Assembly (NCBI GenBank): GCA_038380795.1
Contig: CM076266.1
Span: 39,020,425-39,084,424, forward strand
DNA: 64,000 bases
Direction of reading: 5' to 3'
Source of the DNA: Pyrocephalus nanus
Taxonomy: Eukaryota > Chordata > Aves > Passeriformes > Tyrannidae
In this document: positions 22,001 through 36,647 of the stretch, piece after piece
Position numbering within the stretch: position 1 is the first letter of the stretch
Layout of the letters: each line of letters opens with the position of its first letter
Translations under genes and position numbers: made by a program
The notes under the pieces: model-generated
Seen by the model: only the letters and a program-made list of their open reading frames with translations
Database searches by the model: none
What the model was told of the DNA's origin: nothing

Positions 22001-25000
22001 AGCAGATCGTAAGAGCACAGCAACACAGAAGTGTCCTAAAGGTACAACTAAAAATGTAAGGGGGTCAAACAAAGGCCTCTCAACCTTCTCCATGTGATGA
22101 ATCACTGGGTTTTAGTTTTGTCACAGCTTGTGGAAAGCAGAGTGCTTCCCTTTGTATTTGTGAACTTATACTAGACATTATTATATGCCCCTGCTGAGCT
22201 TGTCATAGAGCAAATGGGCTCCTGGGGGCTTCCTTAGGATTCTCCCAGAAGAAGGGCACAGATACAAGGGGATGCTCTGCTGTCTCTTGGTGAATGGGGG
22301 AGGAAGCAGTACTGCTTCTTTGTCTACTCCATCTCATAGAGAAGACTTTGTCACTGTGAACCAGAGCTTCTCTGAGTAGAAAGTGCAAGCCCTGGTGCTT
22401 TCCTCTTGCACAACAGAGCGGCTCACAACAGAGGTAACTTGTTTAGGTATAAATGCCACATGGCATTCTGGAGAGCACAGGGGTTTATACTGACCTAGCA
22501 CAGCACCTCTCCTCACAAACAGCTAGTCAACCAGTACTGAAATACAATTTCATTCCAGTGAAAGAAGGACTAAAGCTTTTCCCTTCAGCATAGAAGTAGA
22601 AACAAAAATCATGGCAATTAAGGGAAAAAAAATATTTTCTTTTTAAAGTATCATGGGTTTAATATCCTTTACAGAGTGGGACTGGAACTTTATAGTGAAT
22701 CTGAATTCATCAAGTGAGACTTTCTGAGTTGAAGTCTAAACTTTATCCTCTGACTACTTGATAGCTTATTTCTAGCTTATATTAATCAATAACAGAAAGA
22801 AACAGTATCATACGTCTTTAATCTGCCTCTGTTTGTTTGTTTGTTTGTTTGTTTTCTTTTGTAGCCTGGTACAATAACCAGTAGTAAAAGCAACCATTGC
22901 TTGGAGTAACAAATTCTTTGACATTTGGTATTTTATCCTGCATCTTCCCCTAAAAGTTCATATATGAAACATTATGCTACCACATGACCTGCACAATACT
23001 TTGGAAAAAACTGATTCAAATGAGGTACTAAATCCACTTCAAATTCCTTCTTGTCCAGTTGTCATACAAGACAGGTAAGAACATAACTTGTAAAGGTAAA
23101 TTATTCCATTAGAAGTATTTTATATCAGTTTACTGTTACCAAAAGTATTTTCTCATGGTTATGTTTTTCTGGTAAGACATATTTTTCTCTTTTTCCTTTA
23201 ATGAACTAAAATATCCTCTACTTTGTCCAACAGTCTGTCAGTTTCCTGGGAAATATGTTCATTACAGCTGAAAAGAGGACTGCTAAAATACATTTTTCTG
23301 TGGCTTTAGCACTCAAAATCTCCTGAAATAATTTTCATAAATAATAAAACCAATATGTTCATTAAATTTCTAATTTGGAAAAAATGAGCATATTTCACCA
23401 ACATCTATCATGCTAGTCTTTGATCTACTCCTGTTTTAAACTATATCTTTTTCTAGATTACAGGTTGACCTAGAAATACTGAGACAAACTTTTCAGATAA
23501 AATTTAAAATTACAGGAAGTCTTCATTTTGCTTTCATAGTCATTAATGTGTAATTCTGAAGTTCCAGGAATCAATGTGTTTTTATAGTATTTTGCAGGCT
23601 TAGTTATACAGTTAGCTAGGCTGCAGCATATGGCAGAATTCCTGCAGTTTTCAAAGGTCTGTAAAGCTGAACCTCCCTGCTGCTTGGTACTCCTGACAAT
23701 TTTTTTTAATCTAAATTTCTGTTTTTTTCATACATAACAGATTCCAGAGTGAGCCTCAAATCCCCCAGTGTTCTTTTATGTGAGATTTTATCTCTTTTGT
23801 TAGCACAATCAGGTCTTAGTTTCCATCTTTCTGACAGCCTTCTGGTTTACTTCTACTGATAACTTCTTCCATTATTTGTAATGTCTCATATACAACATCT
23901 GAATTCCAGTCACAGTACTTTGATATTATTGGATTATCACACTTGTCAAACTGTGTCTTGATGCATTCCACTTACATCTCTGCCCTGAGGCAAGTTTTTG
24001 TGGTATTCCTTCCATTACAGGAATTTGGTGAATTTCCCTCTGCCCTTTTTTAACTATTGATAGACTTGAAAGTTTACTGAATTGTAGGCCTGATCTAAAT
24101 TGTAATAAGTGTACAGGTAGGAATCACGTTAGTAACACAAGATACCCCAAAAAAGGAAATATTATGCTCAAAATGGGCTGTGATGTCAGGATCTGAATGC
24201 ATCAGCAAAACATCTTTTAGGTGTCAACTATGTTAGCCCCAACTCTGAAACACAAATGTGAAAGGTTTACAAACATAACCAGGTTGTAACATTCTTTTCT
24301 CTATGAAAAGGAAAATCTGTATTGAAACACATGTAGCAAGCTACATTTTTCTTCTACTGTAAACACACATTCACATGAACTCAGCAATCCATGCCTGGAA
24401 ATAAGGAGGCTGCATATTTTACAATATCACACATGTTTTAAAAATGTTGCATTTTTTCCTAGTCAACAAATGAATAAACACATAAAACAGTTGTTCTCAG
24501 CTTTTAAAAATAATGCATCCATGAATTTTATTACATTATCTTCTTGGACTAGAGTATTTGTCACCAATATTTGCACTGATAAACAGTGCCCCTGAGTAAC
24601 CAGAGGGACATACATGTATTTTCTTTAATGCTAGGTTATATATATATATATATATACATACAAAGAAGATATCTACGGATTTTACCCTATGATCAAGTAG
24701 TCAGAGAGTCAGATTCAGCATTGATATACTAAGATTTTATATATATATATTTATATATTTATATATATGTATAGGCTTACTGGAAAGAGTTATTTTAAAA
24801 AGTTCAGCCAATCCCATTTTAAAAAAAATCACTGAATTCCAAATCAATATGTTGCTCAGCAACTATGCCACTTGGCAAGTATTATGGACATATACAGGAG
24901 ATGTGTAGAGTGATACAGTTGGTGCTGAAAAAATACATTTTTACTTTGGATTAACTCTAGTGTGATTCCAGGGACTGAGGGTCCATTTGTAGCTGCAGTA

Positions 25001-27147
25001 CCCTCCTGGTGAATTTCTGAAGCACATCTCCCAAATAATTTCATCCAGAAGGAATCCAGTTCATGTACTCCAAGACCAAGGCATCGCAAAATAGAGAGCA
25101 CCGGAAGATTCACGTCAAAAGTGGACTCCTGATCCAGATTAAAATGGCAGTGTGAGTAAGAACTCTCTTTCCAAAGACCTTCTGAAAGCTGGCAACAGAC
25201 CCCCTTTGATGTGTTGGATTATAAATCCACTGATCAAACCTGGAGCCCTTCACAAGCTCACAATTTAAGACACTGTCTTCATACACTCTGGTTTGAGCTC
25301 CCCACAACAAAACAAATATGAAGGGGAAAATGTAACTTTTTAATAATACAGGAGGCACTAGCAAACTGATGTTCTGATCCCAGAAAATTAGTTGTTTAGT
25401 GGTGTGGGTTTTTTCTCAGAACAAAGGAACTGGAAAGATGGAAGTTGTCTGTCAGAATTCAGAATAAAGCTATAATTGTGGAAGTCAGAAATGCTAATAG
25501 TCCCTATTAAATCATTGACTATATTGTTGAGACTCTTAAGGATTGTTCATGATACAATCTTTAAAAATGTGTTCAACATAGCCCTCTTTTGACAATTTCT
25601 GGGCTGAGACATTTTTTTCATGTGTCTTTGAGATTTCCAATATCACTAGATCAGTATCAGCTATAAATGGCCCTTTGTGAGAAGGAGAATTGAAAATATT
25701 TTAAGTTTAACTCAGTCCTATTTGGGTTGAATAGATGATCAGACCTTTGTATACAATGCTTCTCTTTTATGTCTAAGGTAAAGTGGTTGTTCCGCAACTT
25801 AGTGGCCCATAGATAGCAGTCAGCAAGAATGGTTTATTAATGTTTCCAGTGAGAGTTGGCCTAATGAAGACAAACATCACAGCCACACAGGTGACTTGGC
25901 ATCTGCCTGCCTACTCTCACAAGGGGGAAACAAAAGTTTAGACAGAAATTAAGAAATGGATGCTTGGGTTTCCTTCAAAAACTAAAAACCTGAAAACTTT
26001 TCTGATAATCTATGGCACATCAGATTCTTATTTTGGTTCATCATACCATACAAACATATTTTCCTTTGCTCTCTGGCAAAATGGATAAATGAACAGAATC
26101 AGACAGCAGCAATGATGCTGAACCACACAGAAGGAACTACGTGACAGGAGGACACTGCACTGCCAAGAAATCAGGGGGAACAAACCACGAGGTACCAGCC
26201 TTGTCTGTGTCTTGTAGATCATGATCTCTCACACAGATTTTCCTAAGATTTATTTTGATATCTAGAGCTTGTCACACTTTGAGTCAAAATGTACTCTAAG
26301 AAGTTTCTGGAGCCATTATTGTAAATTACTTAGAAGTTTATACTCAAACGTTAGGATTGCAGTGCTCATTGAAATGCTCGTAGGCACATAATAATGAGCC
26401 CATTTCCTCTCACGTTTTAGGAGATGTGTGCTTGGGGATGTTACTCTACCTTTGAAACAATGTAAGACAAAATCAGAATTAGAGGAACCTTACACCTGAA
26501 ACACACCATAAGCCTGAGTACAGGTAGTACCTGTAGAGTGGCACTTTTTCCCAGTATAGCTTAATAAGAAACACCCCCTCCCTTCGTTTCCAAAGTAATG
26601 TTCAATGCTAGTTAGTAGCATTTCTGCTTAAACAAGAATTTTGTTAGCTGATACACCTTGCTCCATCAGAAACACACATCCAGAAACCTAGAGCAATGCC
26701 ATACTTTGGAGCACAGTGCAGAGAAACTGTGCCCTGTCAGAGCAAGTTGGAATATCTGCATGATTCACCACAGCCTGTGCTGTGATAGCAGTGCTGTGGT
26801 TACACTGTGGTCAACAAAGGCACTCCTACTGGTCTGCAGCCATGCCCAGCTGCTTCACTCCTCAGTAAAGAAACACACAATATCAGAAACAGATGGTAGT
26901 ACAGATAAGGTGTAGCTAAACAAGAATAGGGGTCACTCAGTGATGGAAGGGCTGACAAAACACAGACATGGCTGCGGGTTCACCTAAATGTCATTCTCTC
27001 TGGTTTCGTGAAGACAGCACACATGTAAAATACCCTGAGGGTGACCGTCCCCATCACATATCACAACAGTTCATTACTTCTATAAGGTTTTCAGAAAATC
27101 CTGACAGGTAAGTCAAATTTAAATCACTCACTTTGGCTCTTATAGAG
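19041..27147. other. Long intergenic stretch, no recognised gene
   Basis: I see no recognisable exon. A (GTTT)n run lies at about 22831-22854 and (TA)n-rich tracts at 24637-24656 and 24736-24773. At 20868-21000 a plus-strand frame starts with a signal-peptide-like sequence (MSLPWIWILLLKG) but has no partner exon that I can see. A pair of overlapping minus-strand frames lies at 24856-25364 and is described in the findings. Confidence 0.4.
24637..24773. repeat. Two (TA)n-rich microsatellites
   Basis: TATATA runs at 24637-24656 and 24736-24773 flank about 80 bases of ordinary sequence. They are simple repeats and probably variable in length. Confidence 0.85.
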
Positions 27148-27245
27148 TCTCAGAATCACAGAATATCTCAAGTTTGAAGGAACCCATAACAATCATTAGT
27201 CCAACTTCCTGCTCCTTGCAGGACTTGACTCCTAAGTAAGATGGT
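27148..27245 (-). repeat. CR1 LINE fragment, 3' end, reverse orientation
   Basis: The plus strand reads CTCAGAATCACAGAATATC, then TTTGAAGGAACCCATAACAATC, the reverse complement of a CR1 terminus. About 100 bases. Confidence 0.85.
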
Positions 27246-28564
27246 TGGATGTGCATGTGCTCTGACTGAAAAATCTAGCAACCCAAAAGAAAAGGAATTC
27301 CTAAATTTTCTGTGAGTTTGATGTCCATCTTTATAACTCTGTAAACTAAAACTATGTGAGGTGAACACATATCAAAACACATCAAACTGCTTGATTTCAA
27401 ATTACACCGACATATGGAAATGTACTGAGTATCCTCAGCCACTAGCACATCCATATGAAGTGGGTGACACAGCTTGCATTCAGTGTGAATTACAGCTACT
27501 AAACAATAACATTTCTTCCCCCTCTCTAGAGATGGAGAAGAAAAGTTTTCAAAGGCATAGATAAGAAATTCTGAAATCAGTGGGAATTAGATACTAAAGC
27601 TTCCATCTGTTCTGTTGCATATATTTGCTGTCCATATGCCTCCCTTACTGGGAGGGCAGTGCATGTATCTACATGCTGGCAGCTGGGACTCAATTACACT
27701 GTAAGATGTACATGCTGCATGTATCTATCGCCTTCTTTCTTCCTCTCACAGATCAAAACATAATAGACTTGATCCAACCTTCATTAAACAAATGCCGATC
27801 AGAGTTGTACTAACTTATCCTAGTGACTGTTCACCATAATAGCATTACTCACAATAAGCTAAGTCAGAGCCATGAAAATAAAGCCAAGTTGTCATTGTTT
27901 AAAAGATTTCAGGTAACCATCACTGTTGCTGCCATCAAAGGAGGGTTGTGGGTTTTTTTTTTCTTTCCAATATAATGAGTTTGGGAAATTCCTTCATTGC
28001 TGCAATCTTCCCTGGAGAGCAGAAAGAGAGCATGGAGGAACTGCACTACCTGTACTGCCAGAAGACAAGAGAACAAAGACAAGAACCTCCATGTACATTT
28101 GTTAAAGGACAAAAGACATAAAGGCCTTAGGGTAGTGGCATAGACTCTTGGCCAGTATAGGCTACACATATACTTCTCACAGTCAAAATGCTTAAGGGAA
28201 GCATGTTTTACCAAGAAAAGCTCCAGGCTTTTTTTTCTTGGTTTTCTTTCCAACAGGTTGGAAAGCAACGTAGAGATGTGCAAGTATCTGCATTCCAAAA
28301 ATGGGCACTTTAACCTTTTATTCTTTCCACAATATCTAAATATTAATGTGGAAATATTGTGGTACTCACAAATCTCTGCACAGTATTTTGCTGAAAACAC
28401 TTGAAGTTCCTAATTTACATATTTATTTTTTGTCCAGCATTTGATAATTATTTACTGTTGGCTGTTGCCCCAAACACCCTTTCTGGCCTTGAAGATCTCA
28501 CTTCTGGCCTAATTTACAGCACCCACAAATACCACAGATATAAAAATGACACACAGCACACAGT

Positions 28565-28825
28565 GCTCGAGGTGGGGCCACATCAGTGCAGTGTAGAGCA
28601 GGACACTCACTTCCCTCAGTTGGTTCGCTACGCTGTGTGGAATGCACCCCTGGATACAGCTCTTCCACCTGCCAGGGCACACTGCTGACTCTTCAATCCA
28701 AACACCAGATCTCTTTCCCCAGGGCTGCTCTCCAGCCTTTCATCCCCCAATTTGTACATATAACCAGGATTACTGCATCCCAGGGGGAGAATCCAGCACT
28801 TGTGCTTGTTAAATGACACTGATGG
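28565..28825 (-). repeat. CR1 LINE fragment, internal, reverse orientation
   Basis: The plus strand carries the reverse complement of CR1 ORF2 C-terminal text, including GGTGGGGCCACATCAGTGCAG and GCCAGGGCACACTGCTGAC. It closely parallels the same region of the copy at 1753-3412 (about 2280-2525). Reading frames on both strands here are remnants or shadows of it. Confidence 0.8.
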
Positions 28826-30164
28826 GACTTCCATCCCAGAAGCATGGCAAGGTGCTGTGATCCTGTAGTGATACGACTGGTGCAAGAACGTATGATGATC
28901 TTGAAACAAGAATTTTCATTACTCTTGTATTTTTGTTTTCTGGATATGCAATCCCTTGGATTATTTACTGTCCAGGCACACTAGTGTAGAGCCCCTAATC
29001 AATCCAAGTGAATCCCATTCTAAAGAGAAAAAGAAGACCAGAAACAAGCCTTCCCTTTTCCACAAGGTAGAAATTGCCTAGATGGCATATAGACTGTGTC
29101 TCTACATTCCTACTCTCACACTGCAAGCAAGGAAAGCTTTTGGCCAATTTAGGTTTAACACCTCATGAGAAAGTAGACGAGTCACAGCCAGTACATGCCC
29201 CATCTCAGATAGCCAGTGTAGCAGTCAGAAAGGGAGAAGAGCTTTACAAGCTACTTTATAAAACCCTGTGTTGTTTGTCTTGGGCAACTCTCACAGGGAA
29301 ATGTTACCACAGAAGAGTTGGACCTACCTGAATCCAGGTAGCCACAGTGCTGGTGTGCTACTGTAGGGGCAAAATTGAGTAGCCTCTCCTCCACACTAAG
29401 TTTCTGTAATACACAGAAATCAGGGAAGCAGCAGAGCTACAGCAAACCCAATAGCAACAGTTTCGCTGATCTCAGTGGAACCTACCAGAGATACAGGCTA
29501 GAAATTAATTAAAAACTTACACTAGTGAAAATGATTATAGAGGAGAAAGCTGAAGTAGGCAAGATGGGCAAATGAAGTATTTTAGTGGTTGTGCCTGTGA
29601 TAGCAGTGCTACAAATTTCAGCAGGGAAAGCATAAGAAGCCTAAATAAATACGTTTGGTATACACCTTGTAAATAAAACTTCAGGAAATATCCACAGTGA
29701 GAATTAATAGATTTTTTTTATGGAGGCAATATGGCTTTTTCATAAGAACCATACAAAAGTATTTAAATGATATCCCACATTTAGGTTCTTTTAAATATAT
29801 TAAATTATTAAATTATGCTGATATTGGTATTTTCTATATATGTGCAGAACTTTTGGCTGTGAAAGTATAGTACATAGGGCAAGTACTGAAGTCACTGATT
29901 CTGTGGTTCTAAAACTTGTGGTAAGAGGGGTGTGCTTTAGCTTTTAAATAATTTTGTAACATGTGTATGAAATCATATTTTCCAGTGCATTTCTGCATAG
30001 CTAATATGTGGCTTTCACACATGCGGGCAAGGAGCTGGCAAAGTTGGCTTTAAGAGAATAAAATGAAGCAATGCCCAGTGCTACCCAGAAGATGCCAAGG
30101 TGTAAGGAGAACACTGGAAGAAGAGCTCATGAAAGCTTCTTCTTCCAGGTGGTGGAGTCACAGC

Positions 30165-30240
30165 CAAATTCAGGTTGGAAGGGATCTCTGGTTCAAACCC
30201 CCACCTACAGCCAGGCCCCTCTCCAAGTTATACCCAAACT
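30165..30240 (-). repeat. Possible decayed CR1 3' fragment
   Basis: TCAGGTTGGAAGGGATCTCT followed by CAAACCCCCACCTACAGCC resembles the reverse complement of a CR1 3' end. It lacks the terminal ATTCT microsatellite, so the call is tentative. Confidence 0.5.
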
Positions 30241-31817
30241 ACTACAACTACACACACTTTTCTGAGAGGGGCAGACAGATACCAATGGAAAAGTCATCCA
30301 CCTCGTGATTCAAAGGACAAGGAACAAGACATCCCCCTACAAATACAACTACTTTCACTTTGCAGAAGCACTGCTTCGAAAGACTTCAAAATGCAATGTG
30401 TTTCTTATTGAGCCAGGCCACCTGCATGCAACAAACAGAGAAGCAGTGAAAAGTGCATTTTCACAAGCACTGAACTAGGCAAAAACTAAGCATTGCCAGG
30501 TTAGTAGGTTTCCATTTTAATGCTGGAAAGAGAATTTATGCCATGGTAAAAGGAGGAAAGAGAAGGAAGACAATAACCATTACGAATGTGTGGTTTGAGC
30601 CAGAGTATTATAAGCATATTCCTGTTCAACTGTGTCATAACCCTCAAACCCATTGAACCAGTCACAGAAGTCAAACAAATGTCGTCTGATTCAGCTAATT
30701 TCTCTGCCTTTCTTGCAGCCAACGCCTCTTCTTCAGCCATGCAATTAAGGCCACCCATTCCTTTTAGCAAAAGACACTTGATTAAATGCTTTGAGTGAAG
30801 CTCAGCTTTAGCAAAGCCAGGTGAGAACTGTAAGGCTTTTTCTAATACCAGGAAAATTTTACCACTTATAACTAATTTTTCCAACTACAATTCCATCTTT
30901 TGGGCTCTCTCATTCACCCTTTCCTCTTGCTTTTGGGTTCTGGTGTGGAGCTGTCTTCTCTTCAGATTCTTGTCAGTGAAAAGCACCACACAGTTTGGCT
31001 ATATGCTGTGAGCCCTTTGGCATCAAAAGGAGCTGAAAGTGATCCCCATGATATAAAATAACTCCTTATAGCATCAAAAGTTAAAACCTGTGCCCACTTG
31101 AAACATTTCCACAGCTCCTGCTGAGTGTTAGGGGTGTATTTGTGTGTGTGGTGAGGGTCTCTGAGAGCCTGGCTTTCATGGGCAGAAGTACTCAGCATTC
31201 TCAGGAACTTTAAATTCAGGTATGGGTGCTCAGCACTTCTCGAAACCCAGACCTGCATGATGTAAATTTTGAAACCCAGGATAATTTTCAGAACTCATCA
31301 TCTATGAGTTTTGATATTAAGGGTCATCTGAAAAATCAAGACAAAACCATACCAATTTATAAGGGAATAGAGAATAAGCTTTATATATTTATGCTTTTTC
31401 TTTGCACAGAGTTCTTCCTACTGAACAATAGTATGATGTCACTCAGATGAGAAATAAAGTGATGTGTGTGTATGAATGATAAACTGTTTAAATTGTCTGT
31501 TAAATATGTTTAAAGTGTTTAAATATGTTTAAATTTTCTGTTAACCAAACTGGGAATTTAGTGAATATATCAGCAAAGTGAATATTCATTCCACTCTGGT
31601 GATATGAAGTGCAGATATGATATGAAGTCAAAGAGCCATATTCTGCTAAAAGGGATTAGCTAGTAAGAAAGGACAGCAAACACACTTGGAAAAGAAATTC
31701 AGAATACAGTATTGTGCCACTTCAGTTTAAATATCTCTTCTACATGGATCTCTAAGTTTGCTTTACAGGTTGCTTATATTTATTAACTAGTAATACCCCA
31801 AAATATTAGCCTTTCCA

Positions 31818-31821
<4 letters not shown>

Positions 31822-31849
<28 letters not shown>
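31822..31849. repeat. (AT)14 microsatellite
   Basis: An uninterrupted AT dinucleotide run of about 28 bases. Confidence 0.9.
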
Positions 31850-33145
31850 CCTGTATTTTTGGAGAAGGTTTGCCCAGGGTTATTTTCCTCGCTGCTGTTC
31901 AAGAGGTATTAGACTGAATTTGGATGCACTGAAGTTTTGCAATCCAACATTTTGCCACTTGATGGCACCAGCAAAACGCCTAAATTTGACCAAACTACTG
32001 AGATTTTAGATTAATGTAAAGTGTAGATGTAAATTCTTGTAAAGGCAGAGAATTAATAACCTCTCATACTAGCACTGATAAGTATATTAGAAACCTGACA
32101 AAATTCTGTGATGATTTCAGTCACCTTTATACAGCTGTGTGGTACATTCCTCGTGACAGCTGCTCACCAGAATGGATCATCCACATACACAGGCTGGGGC
32201 AGAGATCACAACACCTTTCTGAGGATTTTCTTCCTTAAGAGGAAGCAACCAGGGACTGCTGTGACTCCATGTCCTGGTAACAGCTATATAAGGAGGAAGG
32301 AAGCTTTTCACAAGAGTAGATCGAACTCTGTCCCCATATATACTGAAAAGTACATAACCTTGGACTCTAAATATTTGATCACCAGCACAATGAAGTACTT
32401 TCTCCATTACTATGCACTCATATCTTGTCTTGAAATATGCTGGATCTCTAAAAATATTTTATGTTTTTTCCTAGTTTTAGCATTTTCTTTTTCCTGTAAT
32501 ATTCTTGGTCTTCACAAAACTTTTAAATTGAAGGAAAGAATCTATCCTTCAAAACAAAAAGTGAAACACACAAAAAAAAGAAGTCATCTGCTTTCATAGT
32601 CCAAGGTCTTTCAGAGCAAATATTCTTCCTGTCATCAGGGGTTATTAAACAGTGACAGCCACATGGAAACTTTCCTGAAAAATATCCTCTGAGTGGTGCT
32701 CTGCAGACCTACCTGGGAGATATTAACACTCAGTTTGTTTACCTCATAGCCTGTGAGGACTCCTTTGAGCTATTACTGTCTTTTGTGGTGAATTAATTAC
32801 CAAGTATTTGCAATAACTGTACACTTTCATGGGCCAATTATGCCTTTGCCCTAAGGATGGTCACTATCTATCCTTGTGCAGTTTTGCACTAGATTCAATC
32901 ACTGGATTTGTGCAGATGTGCTATTCTAAGCTCATTAGCAGTGGGTTACATATGTATGCCCTCCCAGTTAAATGTACTGGAGAAAAATAGTTGCCCTCCT
33001 CCCTTCTAAAGATGTAATGAGTCATCAAGTTCACATCAAACAAGACTGCAAAAATCAGGAAAAGCCTTGAAAAACACCCTTCAGCCACTGCCAAGAACCC
33101 AGTTATACACACACACATCAGGCTAGAGCATTGGCAGCTGTCCAT

Positions 33146-33180
33146 CCACTGACAAGCCACACCAATGAGGTTGTCAGTGG
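33146..33180. repeat. Inverted repeat, 10-bp perfect stem
   Basis: CCACTGACAA and TTGTCAGTGG flank a 15-base spacer. The stem is perfect. No gene is recognised around it, so no function is assigned. Confidence 0.6.
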
Positions 33181-36100
33181 GTTTAGTGACAGCACAGAAT
33201 GAATGACAACTGTGGCTGGTTGTTTGGTTTTTTTTCCCCTGTGGGTTTCAACCTGTTTTCACTCTTTATCGTGCCACACAGAACTTACATTCCTCTGGCT
33301 GTCCCCCAGCTCCTTGACCTGTGGTGGTTCCCAGACCTGCAGATCCCAGAGCAAGCAGGTTTTAAGGTTAGGCAAGATAAGAGATTGCCTCCCTTTGCAA
33401 GAATAAAAGGCTGCAGAGAAAGTCAATTTACACATTAGAAACAATTTATTTTCCAGTCATAATTTCCTTTCTGTTAAAACTGGTAAGAGTGATATGTCTT
33501 ATTCTCTGAATAATTTACTGAATGTGGGGGAAATTAACAGGAAAGAGCAGCAAAATGTTCTCTGGCCTGATCTAGAAAAGAAGGTGAAGGTCACGAGGCT
33601 ACCCATGCTGCACCACTTTCAGGTCAAAATCACACTTGAGAGAAGAAACAGATCTTTAGAGGTTCCTAGCAGTTCCTAACAGTACTAAGTGGGAGCCCTC
33701 GTGAAGGTCACATAAGTTCCAAGGTGTCTTTTCTTACTATTACTGAACAAGTGTATCTCTCCACCTAATCCTCTGCACTGCATCCAGAGGGGAGCTGCAG
33801 AACTACTGCAGGGAAGTCAGTGTCTCCATAAGGATACTCCCTCTCATGTGAAACTTGATTTATGCCTATTTTATCAAAATATGTTTTGAAGAGTTCCCAC
33901 AGTGCAGTCATTGCTAGGGAAGTGGGATGCTGTCCATCTGAATCAGTCCCTGGATTGGTTCTGGGCCTTTCCAAATGGGGAGCATAAATCCCTCCAGCAT
34001 GAGTCTGGCTTCTTTTCAAGAGACAGACAGACTCCACATCCTGTGTGGACTAAAATATAAAGGGGCAGGTAATATAATACCAGCAACTGTTTCTTGTGTG
34101 ATACTAGAAGATTCCAGCAAAAGTCTATTGGAAGCATCTCAGTGTCAAATTTTGAAAAACTGTGTATCCTACTTTCTTAGTAAAAGCTCTGCCTTTGTAT
34201 ATTGCTATCCATCCTGTGTGGCTTCAGGCTTGATTACCCAACACGACTTCTAAAAATATAACAAACACTCTAAACAACTGTCCACCCTTGAAAATGCAAA
34301 GCTTTGCTGGCTGTTATAACCTCAGCTCACAAAGGTTCTCTACATCATGGCAGTCATGTAAATTCATGTTCTTCTTTATTTTATTGCTGCCTTAAGTTTA
34401 GATGCTAGAATGAAAAGTGCTCTACAAAGGTACTTCAGTAATTCTGCCAGGCTGGAGCACAAAGCAGACTGACTGTCCTTACTGATGCATATTTGTATCA
34501 GCACATGTCCAATTAATGCAGTGAGGAATGTGACAAATCACACTGTACCACAACAAAATGTAAATTGAAAATACTTGTTAGTGTACAGTAATACAACTGT
34601 AACAGAATGTGAATTGAAAAGAAACATTAAGAAGCATTCTTCATGTCTACAGCACCAGTAGATACATAGCACCAGTTCTAACTGCAGAAATGGAAAATCA
34701 ATTAGAATTTAAAGATTGCTGCTGTGTAAGTATGGCTGTTTCTGTAAAAGTTTCCCATTTTTGAGACAGACACAAAGTTCGAATCAAAGTCCCAAGTCAT
34801 TATAAATGTAACAGTATACACATGGTTGTCAAAATTGAACAGTTTGTTTAAGTTTCTGCTGTGTTTGTAACATCACACATTAAAAGCAGATCTTTTGTTC
34901 AGCTCAGTTGAAGCGTGAGTTATGCTGGCAGGGTAATTTATGAGATATCACACCTCATGCTAAATGCAGTGAGTCCCGTAGCATCACAGCACAGATTTCA
35001 CTATGACGTGCATGACTTCTGTATGCTGTATCAGAATGTGTAAATAAAATCAATTGGGCACTTGAATTTTATCTTCAAAACATTTTTTGGAGGTATTTAA
35101 ATTCTTGGAGCGAAGGGGCATACTTCCTCTTTGTAACCATGCATCACCTATCTTTATGGAGACTTTCCACAATGGAGTGGCCAAATTGTACCTCGAGTCA
35201 CAGGTGACTTGAAGAGAGCTTCGGTGCAGCTCCCATGTCACAGCTATGTCATTAACCAGGCTACTAAACAAACTCCAGCTGCAGGAGGAAGTGAGTTCCC
35301 ATAGGAACTGCTAACGCTAACCGGTGGAAGCCCTGTGGGGCCCATTAACATCCCAAGAGAGCTCTGTCCTCAAGCTGAGCAAGGGGAAGAGCCCTGAGAA
35401 GTTATCATCACCTCCTGCTTGGTAACGAATCTGGGACATCCCTCTTCTCACCAAGGAAAAAAGGAGGGTTTTTTGTATGCAGCCTGCTGAATCAAGAAAT
35501 TTGGTGTCATTGATGTACAAATAATAAAGCTTAAAAAAAGGCTATCATCAGACAGCCTCTCCTACCCATTTACATTAAAGACCCTTTGAAGTAAGACCTC
35601 ATCAGTAAGCTTTTCTCATGAAATACACAAGATTTTGGAGCTCAAGGTGAACCGCTTAGATTAGCCTAGTAATACCGTCCTTTATGCATTTTTTTTCTTT
35701 TTTCATTATACCACAAAGAACCATTAAGCAAATTAGTTATATTTTTAATCTTAGATATTTTTCTGACTTGGAGCAATTGCCAAGAGACTCTTAGCTGGGC
35801 TCAGTGATTAAATTCTTGGCTTTTAAAATTAGTACTTATTTTGCTGTTTAAACAAAAATATTTGAAGCATAAAATAAGTTTTCAAGGTAAAATATAAGTA
35901 ATTTATCAGCAATGAAGGAATGAGTATTTTCTCTGCAAGTGTAAACAAGATATGCTTTTTGGTTTGCATTACTGACAAAAAGATTCATTTTTACTAGTAA
36001 CACATACCATTGTTAATTAATATAGAGTTTATTACATAAATGTGTAAAAGCTAGATTTTTTTCCTCACTCATTTTAAAAAGACAGTCTGCACATCACATA

Positions 36101-36647
36101 TTCTTGATGTTTTTGCAGTCTTTGGCACCTGGCAATACAAAACATTCCTCATGTAATGAGTGGTATCAGTAAGAATTTTGTCTGCACTGCTTACACATTG
36201 ATTTTCCCTAATGTATATTGATTGCACTGATTCAGATAAAAGTGTGGGAGATGCAAATGAATGTGGGTCACTTCAGGTAAGTTATTACATTTCTTCCCTA
36301 ATATAGGCTTTGCAAAACACCAGACAATATGGCTAAGTGTGTTTCCACTGTATCTTATCTTTCCTTAATGAAATAAAAGGCCAAGTTGTTCTTACAGCCA
36401 TAATTGCACAGTGCACGTTCCTTGGCAATAAGCAGCACCAACACTATGAAGCAAAAATATCTCTCTCGAATGAAGCATGTAATGATTAGTTTTAGCAGAT
36501 TAGCAGTGTTTGCCCAGCACACCCACTTTCCTAACAAATACCAATCTTGCTGACTTGCCCATGGGCTAATCGGTTTTCTTGGCTCTGTTGTTCATGGCCT
36601 CTTTACCTAATGTGAATTTAAGTGTTTGAGAGCACCTACAAAGCACA

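Noticed and set aside
27909..28400. 163-codon minus-strand frame
   Set aside because: Cys/Leu/Phe-rich text of random character, no motif, no splice context.
30501..30884. 127-codon minus-strand frame with an Ala/Glu-rich helix
   Set aside because: It looks slightly protein-like but has no recognised domain, partner exon or splice site that I could support.
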